64,000 nt of DNA, taken from the NCBI RefSeq assembly GCF_025370935.1, contig NC_133494.1:13395784-13459783 (forward strand). Direction: 5' to 3'. This document shows, one piece after another, positions 32,101-44,837 of this stretch (its first letter is position 1; the number at the start of each line of letters is the position of its first letter). Position numbers and translations under genes: made by a program. The notes beneath the pieces are model-generated. The model searched no databases. It was not told the origin of the DNA and worked only from the letters and a program-made list of their open reading frames with translations. The DNA is from Choristoneura fumiferana (Eukaryota > Arthropoda > Insecta > Lepidoptera > Tortricidae).

Positions 32101-35100
32101 CTAGCTACACCACGCCGACGCTACGACAACTGTTCGTACAGATATTGATGGAACTGCAGTATTCCGAATCGACACGTAATAAGGAACAGTCTCTTAGAAT
32201 GATTAACAACATTATATCGCACGCGCCCCGAATTACGCGGCAGTTCGTGGACACCATCCTCAAGGTGCTCGTGCCTAAATTGAAGGAAAAAGAGAGTAAC
32301 TCTACCATGGTCTCTTCAATACTAAAAGCGATAGGGGACTTAGCCGAAGTCAATGGAGGTGGCAACGCTTTGTACCAGTGGCTTCCTGAACTTATTTCAA
32401 TTCAGCTCGAATTGCTCTCGGATCCTAATCAACCAGAGAAGAGGAGTATCGCACTGTGGTCTTTTGGTCAAATCATTAGCGCCACTGGTCACGTAGTTAC
32501 TCCATACATGGAGTACCCTCAATTGATGGACATGCTTTTAAACTTCTTGAAATCAGATCAGCAAACGAGAGATAGACGAGAAACAATACGCGTTTTGGGT
32601 CTGTTGGGTGCTTTAGATCCCTACAAGCACAAGGTTAACCAAGGCTTGATAGATTTTCAAACTGTGTCGACCTTGATACCCGTCCCTGATGAATCGGCAA
32701 CAAGCGAAAGCTTTGATTCTAATACGGGCGAGATGTTGGTCAACATGTCGCCTTTAGTGCTCGATGAGTTCTACCCAGCCATCGTAGTTACCTCGCTTAT
32801 GCGTATTCTGCGGGACCCCTTGTTATCTCAGCACCACACCAGCGTCGTACATTCGGTTACGTTCATCTTCCAAACTCTGGGCACCAAGTGCGTTCCTTAC
32901 ATCTCGCGCGTCACGCCGAGCCTTCTGTACGTGATACGCACAACTGAGAATGCAGTTTTCCGTGAATTCTTGTTCTCCCAGCTGGCGCAACTGATATCCG
33001 TTGTCAAAATACACATCAGAAACTATTTAGAAGAAATTTTCGATATCATCAAAGAATATTGGACACCGGACACCCCTCTACAGCTGACATTGATTATGCT
33101 GGTTGAGCATATAACTGTTGCGATCGGTACAGAGTTCAAAGTATACCTTCGAAAGATTTTACCCAATATTTTGCATGTTCTGCGAAACGACAAAAGCAAA
33201 GACAGGTTTTTAACCGAGAAACTGCTCCTGACTATTCAAAAATTCGAAAACAACTTAGATGACGTGTTGCTTTCCGTAGTGCCCGCTATCACAGCGCTCT
33301 TTGACGGCAGGAACGTGCCTATGTCGATTTCGAAGCTAGCGATGGAGACAATTGAGCATCTTTCCTTGTATTTGTATTTCAAACCTTATTCTGCGTCTTT
33401 AATACAAGGCCTAGCCCGAGTTTTGGACACGAACCCGCCGCTGCGGGCTACTGCTATGAACACTCTCTGTGCCCTCATAATTCAATTGGGGCGGGAGTAC
33501 ATAGACTATATACCTTCGATGGAAAGATTGATGATGAAGCACAAGATACAGTGTCCAAACTACGTGGTACTGATCACGCGATTGCAAGTCGTTTCATCTT
33601 TAGCGTGCGATGATGACTACATGGACGAAACTCGCCTGCGGTTGAGAAAGAAAGACGTAAGTTTTACTGTTTTTAATTCTCTACTCTTACTTAGTTTGCT
33701 TGATTTCTCAATTATCGATCTATCTAATACCTTTATACGATCAATTCTTGCATACATATAAGAATCTCGGTTTGGCTCCAACTATTTCAATGAAATTTGG
33801 TATGTGGGGTTTTTCGGGGACAACAAATTGCTTGGTCTAATCTCTGGGAAAACGCTTATTATCGAGTTTTAGCCCGAGCAAAGTTCGGTCGCCTAGGTAC
33901 TAAATAATTATTTGTTTAGGTTGTACCTGCAAGCGAAGTCCAGGCAATGCAGAAGCTGACAGTGAATGTCCGTGCCTTGCGCAAGAGTTGGGCAGTTGGC
34001 AACCTGATTACCAAAGAAGATTGGATGGAGTGGCTGCGAGATATGAGCGTTACCTTCCTCAACGAGTCCAACAGTCCTACTATTAGGTAGGAATTCACCT
34101 CATAGTAAATATTGCTGTTGTACAAAAAAAACCCATGGCTACCCATGAGGCTGATATAGTCACATTTGGTGTACTAAAGCCACGTTATAATACCTACTAG
34201 ATTAAAAAATATATATATAAAACGTAGAAGTGCTGCCCCCGCGTCAGGTTTTTTATATTTCTGGTCAGCCTATTATAAAATTGTTACAGACCGATTCGAT
34301 GATATCGCAGCGTTAATAGTTTCAAGTCGAGCTACTTTTTTTTTATCTTCGCAGAGCCTGCACGACCCTAGCTCAAAACTACCCTCAGTTAGCCTACGAC
34401 TTATTCAACGCGGCCTTCGTCTCGTGCTGGTCGGAGCTGGACGAGGGCTCGCGCCGGTCGCTGTCCAGCGCGCTGGAAGCCGCGCTGGAGGTGCCGGACG
34501 CGCCGGATGTCGCGCTGGCCATCCTTACGTTGGCAGAGTTCATGGAGCACTGCAAGAAAGGCGACCTGCCGATCTCCATAAGGCTGCTGGGCGATACGGC
34601 TATTAAATGCAAGGCGTATGCTAAGGCGCTGTATTATAAGGTAAGCGTTGCTAGATATACGACACGATTAAATGTTAAATTTTTATGGTTAGTTAAAGTA
34701 AAAAAAAACATCGAAAAAGGCTTTAGACCAATTTAACCATTTTGTACATTTTAGGAAGAAGAATACCGAAACAATCCGTCTACCCAAGTTGTAGAGTCCC
34801 TCATATACATCAACAACAAACTCCAGCAGAAAGAAGCGGCTAACGGTTTACTGGAAAACGTGATCGCGCAGAACAAGGTCGGAGACAACTCGCTGAACGT
34901 TCACGTACGGTGGTACGAGAAGCTCCATAATTGGGACCAGGCGCTTGACCTTTATAATAAGAAACTGGAGGTAGAACCGCAAGATGACGAGTCCAAGTTA
35001 GGTCTGATGCGGTGTCTAGAAGCGATGGGCGAATGGAGAAAACTATACAACATCACGCTAGACCAGTGGGACGCTCTATCCGATGACGTAAGAAAGAAGT

Positions 35101-38100
35101 CTGCAAAGATCGCAGCTGCCGCGTCCTGGGGTCTTCAGGAATGGGATGCTATGAAGAAGTGTGTAGACTGTGTGCCGGAAGACACGCAAGAAGGAGCCTT
35201 CTATAGAGCCATTTTGGCTATCCACGAAGGCCAATGGGCCGAGTCTAGACACTATATCGACACGGCGAGGAGCCTGCTCGACTCTGAATTAACCGCAGTA
35301 GTTACAGAGAGCTACCAGAGAGCCTACGGGTCCCTGGTTAATGCTCAACTACTGACCGAGTTAGAAGAAGTCGTCACATACAAACTTGTTGAAGAACGTC
35401 GAAGTACTATTCGCAAGACATGGTGGTCCCGACTGCAGGGTGGACAAAGACTGGTAGAAGACTGGCGAAAAATGCTGCAGATCAGAAGCTTAGTTCTGAG
35501 TCCGCGGGAAGACTTTCAAACGTGGCTGAAGTTTGCTTCTCTGTGCAGAAAGACCGGGGCATTGAATCAGGCTCACAAAATAATAATTTCAATTATTGGT
35601 AGCGACCCTATTAACAACCCTGACGTGCTATTGCACATGCAGGATCCCAGAATAGTGTTGGCGTACAGTAAGAACCTATGGGATGCTGGGAATAAGCGCT
35701 TCGCTTACGACATGTTGCAAAGGTTTGTAGACAGTTCAGACCCAGACACGGAAGAACAGTGTCGATTATTAGCGCGCTGTCACCTGAAACTTGGCTCGTG
35801 GTGCGAGTCCCTGCAAGAAATCAACGAGTTATCGATACCAGAGATTTTACGAAACTATTCGGCGGCGGCCATCTTGGCCCCTGACTGGTATAAGGGCTGT
35901 CACGCCTGGGCGTATATGAACTTCGAGACCGTTCTATTCTACAAGCAACAGGACAACATGTCCGAGAGCAGTGTGGCAGGAGGCTCTAGCGATAAAAAGG
36001 TAGCTAGGCCGGATTTCATCAACACCCACACGATACCAGCTATCGAAGGTTTTTTCAAGTCCATAAGTCTTTCCAACGGTAGCTCACTTCAAGATACTCT
36101 CAGATTACTGACGCTGTGGTTCGATCACGCCCACAACCCGACCGTATACGATGCTCTGTTCGAAGGGATACGGCAGATAGACGTAAATATATGGCTTCAA
36201 GTGATACCCCAGTTGATAGCGAGGATAGACTCACCGAGGAGTTTGGTAGCGAAACTAGTCCACATTCTACTCATAGATATAAGCAAGCTGCACCCTCAGG
36301 CTCTGGTCTATCCTTTGACGGTGGCTACCAAGTCTTCGTTCGTGACGAGGAAGAACGCAGCGCACTATATCCTCAAGACGATGTGTGTTCACTCGCAGAA
36401 TCTTGTGAACGAGGCGGCTTTGATATCGGAGGAGCTGATTAAGGTGGCTATTTTGTGGCATGATCAAGTGTTCATAGCGTTAGATGAAGCATCGAGGTAA
36501 GTAACATAAAATTTTAGAAATTTATTTGTATAATTTTTATGCTCGGAACGTCAAAGCAAATTTCACTTAGTAAGTTTGGTCGCCTAGCGCCATCTTGTAA
36601 TTTGCACTTTCTGTAGTGTCTGTACAACATAGTTCAGATTATTTTTCTTCCTGATTATCTGGTTTAATCAGGAAGTAAACAAATAACTGAGTTTTGTCAT
36701 AGTAAAAGAGGACAAGTAAGCTCACTACGAACAAAAGTACATCGCGCGGCTTAAACGTGTGCGCGCCGGTTGGCGCCGGTACGCACGCACCCGCCGCACG
36801 CACACACTGATAATTTAAGGAAGATTAAGTTTTCTTTAGTCAAGGCTGCGCTGCCGTCGGTGCCGTACGTTTCGATTTTAGCTCGCTCGTCTTGCGCTGC
36901 GGACCTGGGTTCGATTCCCAGTGCTGGTCTCCTTTTCTGGTTTTTCTGTGCATCCATGTCTCAGTTTGTATTTACGATATGGTTTCACGGGATACCCGTA
37001 AAAGTAACAAAATTTGGAGTTGAAATAAAAAAAATACAAAAAGACTCCAAAAAATCAGGCATAGAATCTGTCTGGTTTCTCTAGACAATTTTAAGTTAAC
37101 TTTCGTACTAAAAGTATTTGCCGGTAGGTAATTAATCTAAAATAGACGTCGACAACCCTAAGCGTGGATGGTAGTAAGTATATCAAACTTACAAGGAAAA
37201 CTATAACGGTTAAGTTTTCTTGAGAATTATTAGTAAGTAGTTGAAGAGTAAATAGCAGCCTAAGGTATAAAATTCAAATTCAAAATTCAAAATTCAAATG
37301 ATTTATTCAGTAAATAGGCCGCAATGGGCACTTTTACACGTCATTTTTTTAAACTACCAGCGCTTTCGGAAAGACCATCATTGCCAAGAAGAATGCGCCG
37401 CAAGAAACTTGGCAGAAAGTCATTTTTCATAAAAATATAATTACAAATAAAATACTTAAAAACTATATTATACAATTAAAAAAAAAAAATACAAAAAATA
37501 ATAATAAAAGAAATACAGGGATGTATGGGGTCCCTTAGTTACAATACTAAACACTAACTATATCTAAACTATATCTACGTTCAGTGGAAGTGTAGAATGC
37601 TTCCACCGTCATAAATTTTAAAATAATAATAACAATAATTTAGTTCTGAAATATACCTATCTAAGCTTGGAATATTACGTAGAAAATACGAAATCCTTAG
37701 AAAAATATTACTTGATTTTTTCGTAATGGCTACGGAACCCTATTTCGGGCGTGTCCGACGCGCTCTTGGCCGGTTTTTTTGTGTTATAGTTATAGTATTA
37801 TTATGTTAAGAATTACGTATGTTTGCAGGCTATATTTTAGCGAAAAAGACTACAAAGGCATGTCTCGTACGCTGGATCGCATGCACGCTATGTTGGCACA
37901 ACCGCCGCAGTCTCTAAAGGAGGTGTCCTTCTTGCAAATGTACGGGCGGGATTTGAGTGCCGCGCAGCGTTGGTGCGAGAAGTATAAGGTCGGTCACTTT
38001 TCCATATTAAGCGTGTGGTAGCCATACCTCATCATCCCAGCCTATATACGTCCCACTGCTGGGCACAGGCCTCCTCTCAGAACAAAAGGGCTTGGGCTAT

Positions 38101-41100
38101 AGTTCCCACGCGGGCCCAGTGCGGATTGGGAACTTCACACGCACCATTGAATTGCTTCGCAGGTTTGTGCAGGTTTCCTCACGATGTTTTCCTTCACCGC
38201 AAAGCTCGTGGTAAATTTCAAATGTAATTCCGCACATGAATTTGGAAAAACTCAGAGGTGCGAGCCGGGGTTTGAACCCACGACCCTCTGTTTGAGAGGC
38301 GATAGGTCAAACCACTAGGCCACCACGGCTTTTTTCCATACCTAGCCATTTTAGCCATACCTAGTAACCATTATAAATAATTGTAAAACTTGTTTATACT
38401 GTCTCTTTTACTGTTGTAACAATTATAACATCGTTAAGTTACAGCACTGTTGCTACGAGCGGCGGTAAAGGACCTAAATTTGGTGTGGGCGAGATATTAT
38501 TTTACGAGGCTCTATGATGGCGTCGCACACATTAAGGCTGCGTTTTCACCAGAGATCTGCGAGGATGTGTTGCGAATGTGTTTGCCATGAACCAATAGAA
38601 ACGCTTAATTTACCTAATCCTCGCTCCGCATATTTCTACTGGAAGCTACTCGGCGGAGCAAAGATAGGTAAATTAAGAATTCTATTGGTTCATGATAAAC
38701 ACATTCCTCGAACATCTCTGGTGGAAACGCAGCCTTAATGTGTAGGGCGCCATCATATTGCCTCGCAAAATATATCTTGACAACGCGTCATCAGAGCCGT
38801 AATGACTTTTTATTTGACTAGTAAAAAACGAGAAACTTTCAGGGCACGAGGCCCTTGCATGACGTGACTAGAGCAACCTGTCGCGGTCGCCGGTCACCCT
38901 GGTCGCTATCATCGTAATACTCCTTTATCTACATGCATATCATAACTTCCCTATTATATGTTCAGAAACGACTATCAAATGGCCTTTATTAAGAAACCTG
39001 GTATCTGCGGGTGCATCTTAATGTTCACATTAAAGTACAGTGCATCTTAATGTTTACATTAAAGTATCGGTAATACTTTTTTTAACAATGCATATCTGTA
39101 CATATTGTAGAAAACTTATGACATGCATGAAGATAATAATTATTATTATAAATAAAACTTTAGTTTTTTATTATCTGTTTTATTTAAGCTTTGGTAGGTA
39201 CTTCAAACTAGTTATCAGTAACACTAACTTAAAAATACAGGCCATATCTGAACATATTATAGAAAACTTATGATATGCATGTAGATAAAGTTATGTATGC
39301 GGCTATACATAATTAGGCATTAAAACACTCGTGTGATCTTATTATGAAACTCGCCGAACACTCGTACTTTAATGCCTCTCATTATGCATCAGCCACATAA
39401 ATAAGTATTACACACAGGAGACGAGCGACGACCGCTACCTCAACGAGGCGTGGGACCTCTACTACCACGTGTTCCGACGCATCACGGCGCAGTTCCGCGC
39501 CCTCGCCTCGCTGGAGTTGCAATACGTCAGCCGGCGGCTGCACGCCTGCCGGGACCTCGAGCTGGCCGTGCCCGGCTCCTACGTGCCCGGCGGGAAGATC
39601 AACAGGATATCGCATATACATAGCCATTTACAGGTATTTTACTTAAATAAACTGTAAACAAACAAAGAAAGAAAAACATTTATGCCTGACATTTACAAAG
39701 CAGTTTTTTTTCCGACTGGATGGCAAACGAGCATGTGGGTCTCCTGATGGTAAGAGATCACCACTGCCCATAAACATCTGCAGGTGTTGCAGATTCGTTG
39801 CCAACCTAGAGGCCTAAGATGGGATACCTCGAATGCTAGTAAGCTGTCTTACTCTCCACGCCGAAACACAACAGTGCAAGCACTGCTGCTTCACGACAGG
39901 ATTAGCGAGCAAGATGGTGGTAGCAATCCGGGCGGACCTTGCACAAGGTCCTACCACCTGCAGATAAAAGGAAACAAGGAAATCGAGACAAATTTTGTCA
40001 CGAAATGGTCCCAACTCAGCATGATGTCAACCTTGCGGCCGACGCTGGTCTTCCGTTGGAACCATTTAGATGAGTAACTCATGGTTGCTTCATAAAAACA
40101 CATTCCTCTCAACACATCCTGGTGGTCCATCAATGGTGGTTACGCAGCCTTACCCTTAGCTCTTTACCCAGGTAATAAAATCGAAGCAGCGCCCCCGCCG
40201 CCTGACGGTCCAGGGTTCAGACGGCAAGCAGTACATGTTCCTGCTGAAGGGTCACGAGGACCTGCGGCAGGACGAACGCGTCATGCAGCTGTTCGGGCTG
40301 GTCAATGCGCTCATGCAGGCCGACCCCACCACATATAGGCACGACTTGGCTATACAGCGGTACGCTGTCATACCGCTGTCGCCTAACTCCGGCCTTATAG
40401 GTAATTCATATTCAGGGGCTGTTTCACCATCCATTGATTAGTGTTAACTGGCGGTTAGGTGTGATGCCGTCTCTATTTGTTTTGTTCGAGTTGACGGAGA
40501 CGGCATCACATTTAACCGTCGGTTAACGCTAATCAATGGATGGTGAAACAGCCCCTAAGTCTCGATTTTACACGCGTGAACCGTTAAGTCTGTGAATTTC
40601 CATAAAATGGTTCTCTGCCGTCTGGGCATAATATTTTTCGCAACTGTTTCATTTGGCAAATGTTTCATTTCCCAAGTATCAAATTTCTCCGAAACCATAT
40701 TATTTTCGGAACTTTCATAAAACAAACCTAAGCTAAGCTACTGTGCTCTATAAAACCATAAGAAAATATTCTCAGAAAAAAAATTGGTTTCGGAGAAATT
40801 TTATAGTTGGGAAATGAAACATTTGCCAAATAAAACATTTGGGAAAAAAATTGTGCGAAACGGCAGTACATGAAATAAATTAAATCGTAGCCTATATTGC
40901 CGTACGATAAATCCGGGCATAAAATAGGCAAATAGTTTGGTACTCACCAGATATAACTGGTATATTGTAATAGTGGTCACTTTTAGATAAATAAAAATTA
41001 TTCATATTCTTATTCTTAAATGAGGCTTTAGGATTAAAAGTCCATAGATCTCGATCTTGTGAGAATGTCGAAATAAAAGGTAGCCTATGAATTAATATTT

Positions 41101-43933
41101 ACACGCTAATCCAGCTATTTACACACCAAATTTCAACCGAATCCGTCTACTAAGCGTTTTTTAGCTCTGTTGAGGAATCAAGACTTTATCAAGAGAACTT
41201 ATGGACATTTGGAGGCCCTCATAGGAACTGGAGGTCGCCCCTTCCGCCCCACAGCCCGCCACTGGTCAGACTGAAGAATTTGCGGGTAGTTAATGTAACT
41301 AACCGTGATTCATTAAAAACTGTTGATCATCATCATCATCTCAGCCGTAGGACGCCCACTGTTGGACATAGGCCTCCCCCACAGACCTCCAGTTGCTTCG
41401 GTTGGCAGCGGCTTGCATCCACCGTGAACCCGCGGCTTTTACCAGGTCATCCGTCCATCTCGTCCGCGGTCTCCACTCGAGAAATTTTCGGCCCCAACAG
41501 CCATCTGTTCTCCGTGCTATATGCCCTGCCCAAAAACTAAAAAAAAAGACTAAACAAAACCTAAAAATGTTCCTGCTATGTGTACAGGCTGGGTACCGCA
41601 ATGCGATACGCTGTACAATCTGATCAGCGACTACCGCGACAAGAAAACAGGAAAGGTGGGGCTGAACACGGAGCAGCAAATCATGCTGCGTATGGCCTCG
41701 GACTATCAGCGGCTCATGTTGAAGCACAAGGTATGTTTAATCGACTTTATCTGCACCCGTATAGTAAATCCTCCATTATGCGTTCAAAAACCATAGACAA
41801 TGACCAGCATAACGACATTGGATTCTATTATGAACACGGTAATATAACGCACGGGAATATCGTAATGAACATTACCGCACCGGAGCGGTGACGGGCTTCT
41901 GCTTCACCAGGCGCAGGAGGTCGTGGGGCAGACATAGTTCTGGTTGCAATGCAGGTCATTCTCAATGGTTCTGGAATCTGCTGAAATTCTGGAATTTTGC
42001 AATAAGTATTTCGACCACTAGGGTACATATTATAATGTATAAATTTAAAATACATATCGGTTGAAATGCATACAGTTGAAATACCGAAAATTATAAAATA
42101 TAATGCATCAAAATATATATTTTTTGACATAAGTTCTAAAATGCATAGTGGTCAAAATACATAATGGTTACAACGCATAATGGTTCTTAGTCATATGGCA
42201 CAAAATGCATAAGTAAGTATAAGTTTGACCGCAATGTGTGTCTGTGTGTGTGTGTGTGTCTGTCTGTCTGTATGTGGCACCGTAGCTCTTAAACGGGTGG
42301 ACCGATTTGAATGGTTTTCTAGCGATGGTTCTTAGACATGTTTTATCAAAATTGGTTCAGCCGTTTTTGAGATATTGAACTTTTTGTTGGTTAGGTTATT
42401 GTATAAGATGCTAATGGTTATTGTAAAAAATACAATACTCTTAGGTGGAGGTATTCGAGCACACGCTGTCCCAAACGCCGGGCAACGACTTGGCCCGCTT
42501 GCTCTGGCTCAAGAGCCCCTCGGCGGAGGCCTGGTTCGAGCGGCGCACCAACTACACCCGCTCTCTGGCCGTCATGAGCATGGTCGGCTACATCCTGGGG
42601 CTCGGAGACAGGCACCCCTCCAACATCATGCTGCACCGGGTCTCGGGAAAAGTACTGCATATAGACTTCGGGGACTGCTTTGAAGTGACGCAAACGAGGG
42701 AGAAGTTCCCGGAGAAGATTCCGTTCAGACTGACGCGGATGCTTATCAATGCTATGGAGGTGAGTGGGCCTGCCCGGTAAATAAAAGAACATATTTTTTG
42801 GAGCAAGGATTTGTTTTTAGGGTTCCGTACCTCAAAAGGAAAAAACGAAACCCTTTGTACTTTGTTGTCCGTCTGTCTGTCTGTCTGTCAAGACCCTTTT
42901 TCTCAGGAACGCGTGGAGGAATCAAGCTGAAATTCATATCAAATACTCAGGTCTACTGTACCTTGGAGCTGTGAAAAAATCAAAACTTCTAAACCAACGC
43001 AATCAAAAGATTACAGCCGTTTATGCTGCAAATTTTCGAAACTCGCAAGGGAATCAAAACCTACAGGGTACTTCCCGTGAACTCAGAATCTTGAAATTTG
43101 TTACGAAGCAACGTCTTCGCATACGTATAAACGTATAAAGCATAAATTTTTAGTTACGTCATATAATAAAAATATTTGTACGGAACCCTCGGTGCGCGAG
43201 TCCGACTTGCACTTGGCCGGTTTTTTTATTGACTGGGCTTGGGCTTTAAGTATTGCCATTGGCCATTTTCAAGTTAGGAAAATTAGACTCGAAAAAGTTG
43301 GTTGGGAAACGCAATTTGAAATATGAAAAACTTCAAATAATTACATATACAGGACAATTGACCTAGTCCCGAGCACAAACATACGTATTTTTCATACAAA
43401 TATTTGCGCGGACCGGGGATCGAAGCGATACATATATTTGTAAATACTATATTTTAATATTATTTTTGGAAAAAAAAAGAATCGATTTTGTTCTGCAGGT
43501 GACCGGCATCGAAGGCACATACCGCTTCACGTGCGAAGCTGTAATGCACGTGCTCCACAAACACCGCGACAGCGTGATGGCTATGCTAGAAGCGTTCGTG
43601 TACGACCCGCTACTCAACTGGCGTCTCGTCGACAACGACCGCCACTCGCTCACCGTATCCTCCTTCTCGTCAGACATAGACTCGTCTCTGTCTTTACCCA
43701 GCCGCAGCAGAAACCATTTGCACTATGAGTCTGTAGAAATACCGCCTGAAGCTAACCTGAACAAACGAGCGCTGTCGATACTTAATAGGATAAGGGATAA
43801 GTTGACTGGACGGGATTTCCCGCAGATCGAGACTGTTGTCAGCGTCCCCAAGCAGGTGGATTTGTTGATAAAAGCGGCCACCAGTAATGAGAATCTGTGC
43901 CAGTGCTATTTAGGGTGGTGTCCATTCTGGTAA
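29197..43933 (+). CDS. Tor: Target of rapamycin (TOR) serine/threonine kinase, copy A, complete, 12 exons
   Basis: Encodes 2420 residues (human mTOR 2549). TOR is the catalytic core of TORC1/TORC2, linking nutrients and insulin to growth. Exons: 29197-29419, 29995-30765, 31081-33656, 33920-34086, 34355-34640, 34755-36496, 37829-37988, 39418-39633, 40172-40400, 41588-41730, 42445-42759, 43499-43933; all GT/AG, phases close (7263 nt). HEAT repeats fill residues 1 to about 1220 (exons 1-3), FAT about 1250-1890, FRB about 1905-1995 (LDEASRLYF, YGRDL...AQRWC), kinase about 2060-2380 (FLLKGHEDLRQDE; catalytic GDRHPSN with D2226 and N2231; DFG at 2245-2247), and FATC is the last 32 residues, ending CQCYLGWCPFW. 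Catalytic residues are intact. Around the hinge it departs from the usual text (SPNSGLIG, WVPQCDTLYNLISDY). Introns carry SINE and MITE copies. The start ATG gives the normal N-terminus. Confidence 0.97.
29420..29994. other. Tor copy A intron 1
   Basis: AT-rich intron without recognisable repeats or RNA genes. Confidence 0.6.
36497..37828. other. Tor copy A intron 6 with three repeat remnants
   Basis: About 36838-36965 is a tRNA-like SINE (B box GGTTCGATTCCCAG at 36908, then TGGTTTTTCTGTGCATCC), the reverse of the copy near 45010-45130. About 37268-37560 is a dispersed repeat (AAATGATTTATTCAGTAAAT, GAAGAATGCGCCGCAAGAAA). About 37670-37782 is the GGCTACGGAACCCTAT tail ending CTTGGCCGGTTTTTTT. 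The 104-codon ORF at 36770 is within the SINE and not a gene. Confidence 0.7.
38030..38331 (-). mobile_element. tRNA-derived SINE with GATG tail, copy 2 (full length)
   Basis: Minus-strand reading starts AAGCCGTGGTGGCCTAGTGG (A box region), then a B box GTGGGTTCAAACCCC, a body of about 200 bp and a (GATG)-type tail at the left end. Sits in Tor intron 7, only 42 bp after the exon 7 donor. Full length with little decay. Confidence 0.9.
38513..38757. mobile_element. MITE with ATGATGGCG...CGCCATCAT ends, Tor intron 7
   Basis: The left arm ATGATGGCG, CACATTAAGGCTGCGTTTTC and ACCAGAGAT pairs with the right arm ATCTCTGGT, GAAACGCAGCCTTAATGTG and CGCCATCAT. Inner segments AACCAATAGAA.CGCTTAATTTACCT also pair. 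A related fragment (AAACACATTCCTC...ACATCCTGGTGG) is at about 40095-40155. Confidence 0.85.
38758..39417. other. Remainder of Tor intron 7
   Basis: AT-rich; two related segments (about 39040-39130 and 39235-39300, sharing AACTTATGA.ATGCATG.AGATAA) suggest a local duplication. No exon or RNA gene seen. Confidence 0.4.
39710..39962 (-). repeat. Dispersed A-tailed repeat, copy 2
   Basis: Inverted copy of the block at 2898-3190: GACTGGATGGCAAACGAGCA at its left, GACCTTGCACAAGGTCCTAC at its right. Lies in Tor intron 8. ORFs over it are artefacts. Confidence 0.8.
40414..40556. mobile_element. MITE, 'AGGGGCTGTTTCACCATCC' family, complete copy
   Basis: Perfect-looking terminal repeats: AGGGGCTGTTTCACCATCCA and TGGATGGTGAAACAGCCCCT. 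The inner GTGTTAACTG...CGGTTAACGC and GATGCCGTCTCTATTTG...GAGACGGCATCAC also pair, so the 143-bp element is one hairpin. It starts 13 bases after the donor of Tor exon 9 (40400). A truncated relative is at 12586-12708. Confidence 0.92.
40636..40861. mobile_element. Palindromic element in Tor intron 9 (TTCGCA...TGCGAA ends)
   Basis: CAAATGTTTCATTTCCCAA and AAATTTCTCCGAAACCA on the left pair with TTGGGAAATGAAACATTTG and TGGTTTCGGAGAAATTT on the right. Non-coding. Built like the element at 7785-8083. Confidence 0.8.
41325..41520 (-). repeat. LINE 3'-end-like fragment in Tor intron 9
   Basis: Begins with ATC repeats and CGCCCACTGTTGGACATAGG, a block typical of 3' tails of lepidopteran non-LTR elements, and continues through GTGAACCCGCGGC. 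The 128-codon minus ORF over it resembles the end of a reverse-transcriptase-type polyprotein (GHIARRTDGCWGRKFLEW, then PRTRWTDDLVK). That is a LINE ORF2 C-terminus rather than a host gene. Confidence 0.75.
42819..43227 (+). repeat. Complete-looking AGGGTTCCGTACCT...CTTGGCCGGTTTTT element
   Basis: About 409 bp in Tor intron 11. Starts AGGGTTCCGTACCTCAAA, has a (GTCT)n track, GTACGGAACCCTCGG near the right end, and ends TTGGCCGGTTTTTTT. Fragments elsewhere (17700, 24466, 27785-28058, 37670) belong to the same or related families. No coding capacity. Confidence 0.75.
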
Positions 43934-43971
43934 GTCGTTCAAGTATTATTGTGTATAGTTTTATGCTATAA

Positions 43972-43977
43972 ATTAAA
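43972..43977 (+). terminator. Candidate poly(A) signal of Tor copy A
   Basis: ATTAAA, 38 bases after the stop codon; the first acceptable hexamer. It would give a very short 3' UTR, so later signals remain possible. Confidence 0.35.
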
Positions 43978-44065
43978 GTTCTTCAAGCCCAAAATGGGGT
44001 AATTTGACATTTGTATTATGTATATTATCTAAAGAAGCGGTTGAATGTATTTTCAAGAAATTGTA

Positions 44066-44206
44066 CAGTCCAGGAAACTGAATCACGTACCAGGGTGGAA
44101 ACTTTTCATAATCAATTTCGCTATGATTTCTTTAGCAAATGTATGGGATGTCAACATGACATTATTAGCAGAAAGGTTGTACCGTGATACGTGATTCGGC
44201 TGTATA
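44066..44206. mobile_element. MITE, 'CCAGGGTGGAA' family, copy 1
   Basis: TA-flanked CAGTCCAGGAAACTGAATCA at the left, then CCAGGGTGGAAACTTTTCAT. A related copy at about 50054-50213 shares ATAATCAATTTC.CTATGATTTC and ATGACATTA.TAGCA. Ends pair only partly (GTATCACGG-type bases on the right), as expected for an older copy. Confidence 0.65.
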
Positions 44207-44837
44207 GTCGAAGAGACTGAATCACACACACTGACGCTGAATCACAGACATACGTCTGTGTTCGTGCGTGTGTAGAACTAGAAGATTTTTTGTACTAATG
44301 GCGAAATTATTGTATAGTCCTATTATATATTCTACGGACTGTTTTGTTCATTAACTTTTTGGACTTGGAAGAATTTCAACTTCTACAAACTTCTACAAAA
44401 TTCTTTAAAATGTTTCGTTCAACACTTAAAATATATATTTATAAACCGGGAAGCAAAATTACAGCTAAAAGTTGCACCAAACGTAGAAGATAGACGTAAC
44501 TTATATCACAGTGGTCATAATAAAATAACAAACAGGGATCTACCACAAATGGTGCCACTTTTATAGTTTTCATTGATCTGCAGATATAAACATACATTTT
44601 AGTCACAAAAGAAAATCTTTAACTAATTACGCTTTTTTAACTGCCGTGTTATGCTATTTGTAAATAAATTAGACTAAATAAGTTATTGATTAGCTGAGAT
44701 TGAGCTTTAATTTTCTTTAATTGTTGTAATCCTTCCACCGAAGGATAAGTGTAAGTTTTCCTATACATATGATATTATCTAACGTATGTTTGTATTTCTA
44801 ATGGTCAAATAGGCCAAATAGCCGTGTGGGTTTTGGC

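Noticed and set aside
36900..36965. tRNA gene from the GGTTCGATTCCCAG box
   Set aside because: Only the B-box region is tRNA-like; no closing acceptor stem, and a SINE body follows. The same holds for 45055-45075 and the GATG-tailed SINE heads.
41341..41727. 128-codon minus-strand ORF as a host gene
   Set aside because: It overlaps the TOR copy A exon at its right end and a LINE tail at its left; the recognisable part (RTRWTDDLVK) is typical of LINE ORF2 ends.
42375..42683. ORFs in other frames over the TOR kinase exons (42375, 42418, 59771 and similar)
   Set aside because: Shadows of GC-rich kinase exons; Arg/Ala/Pro-rich with no homology.
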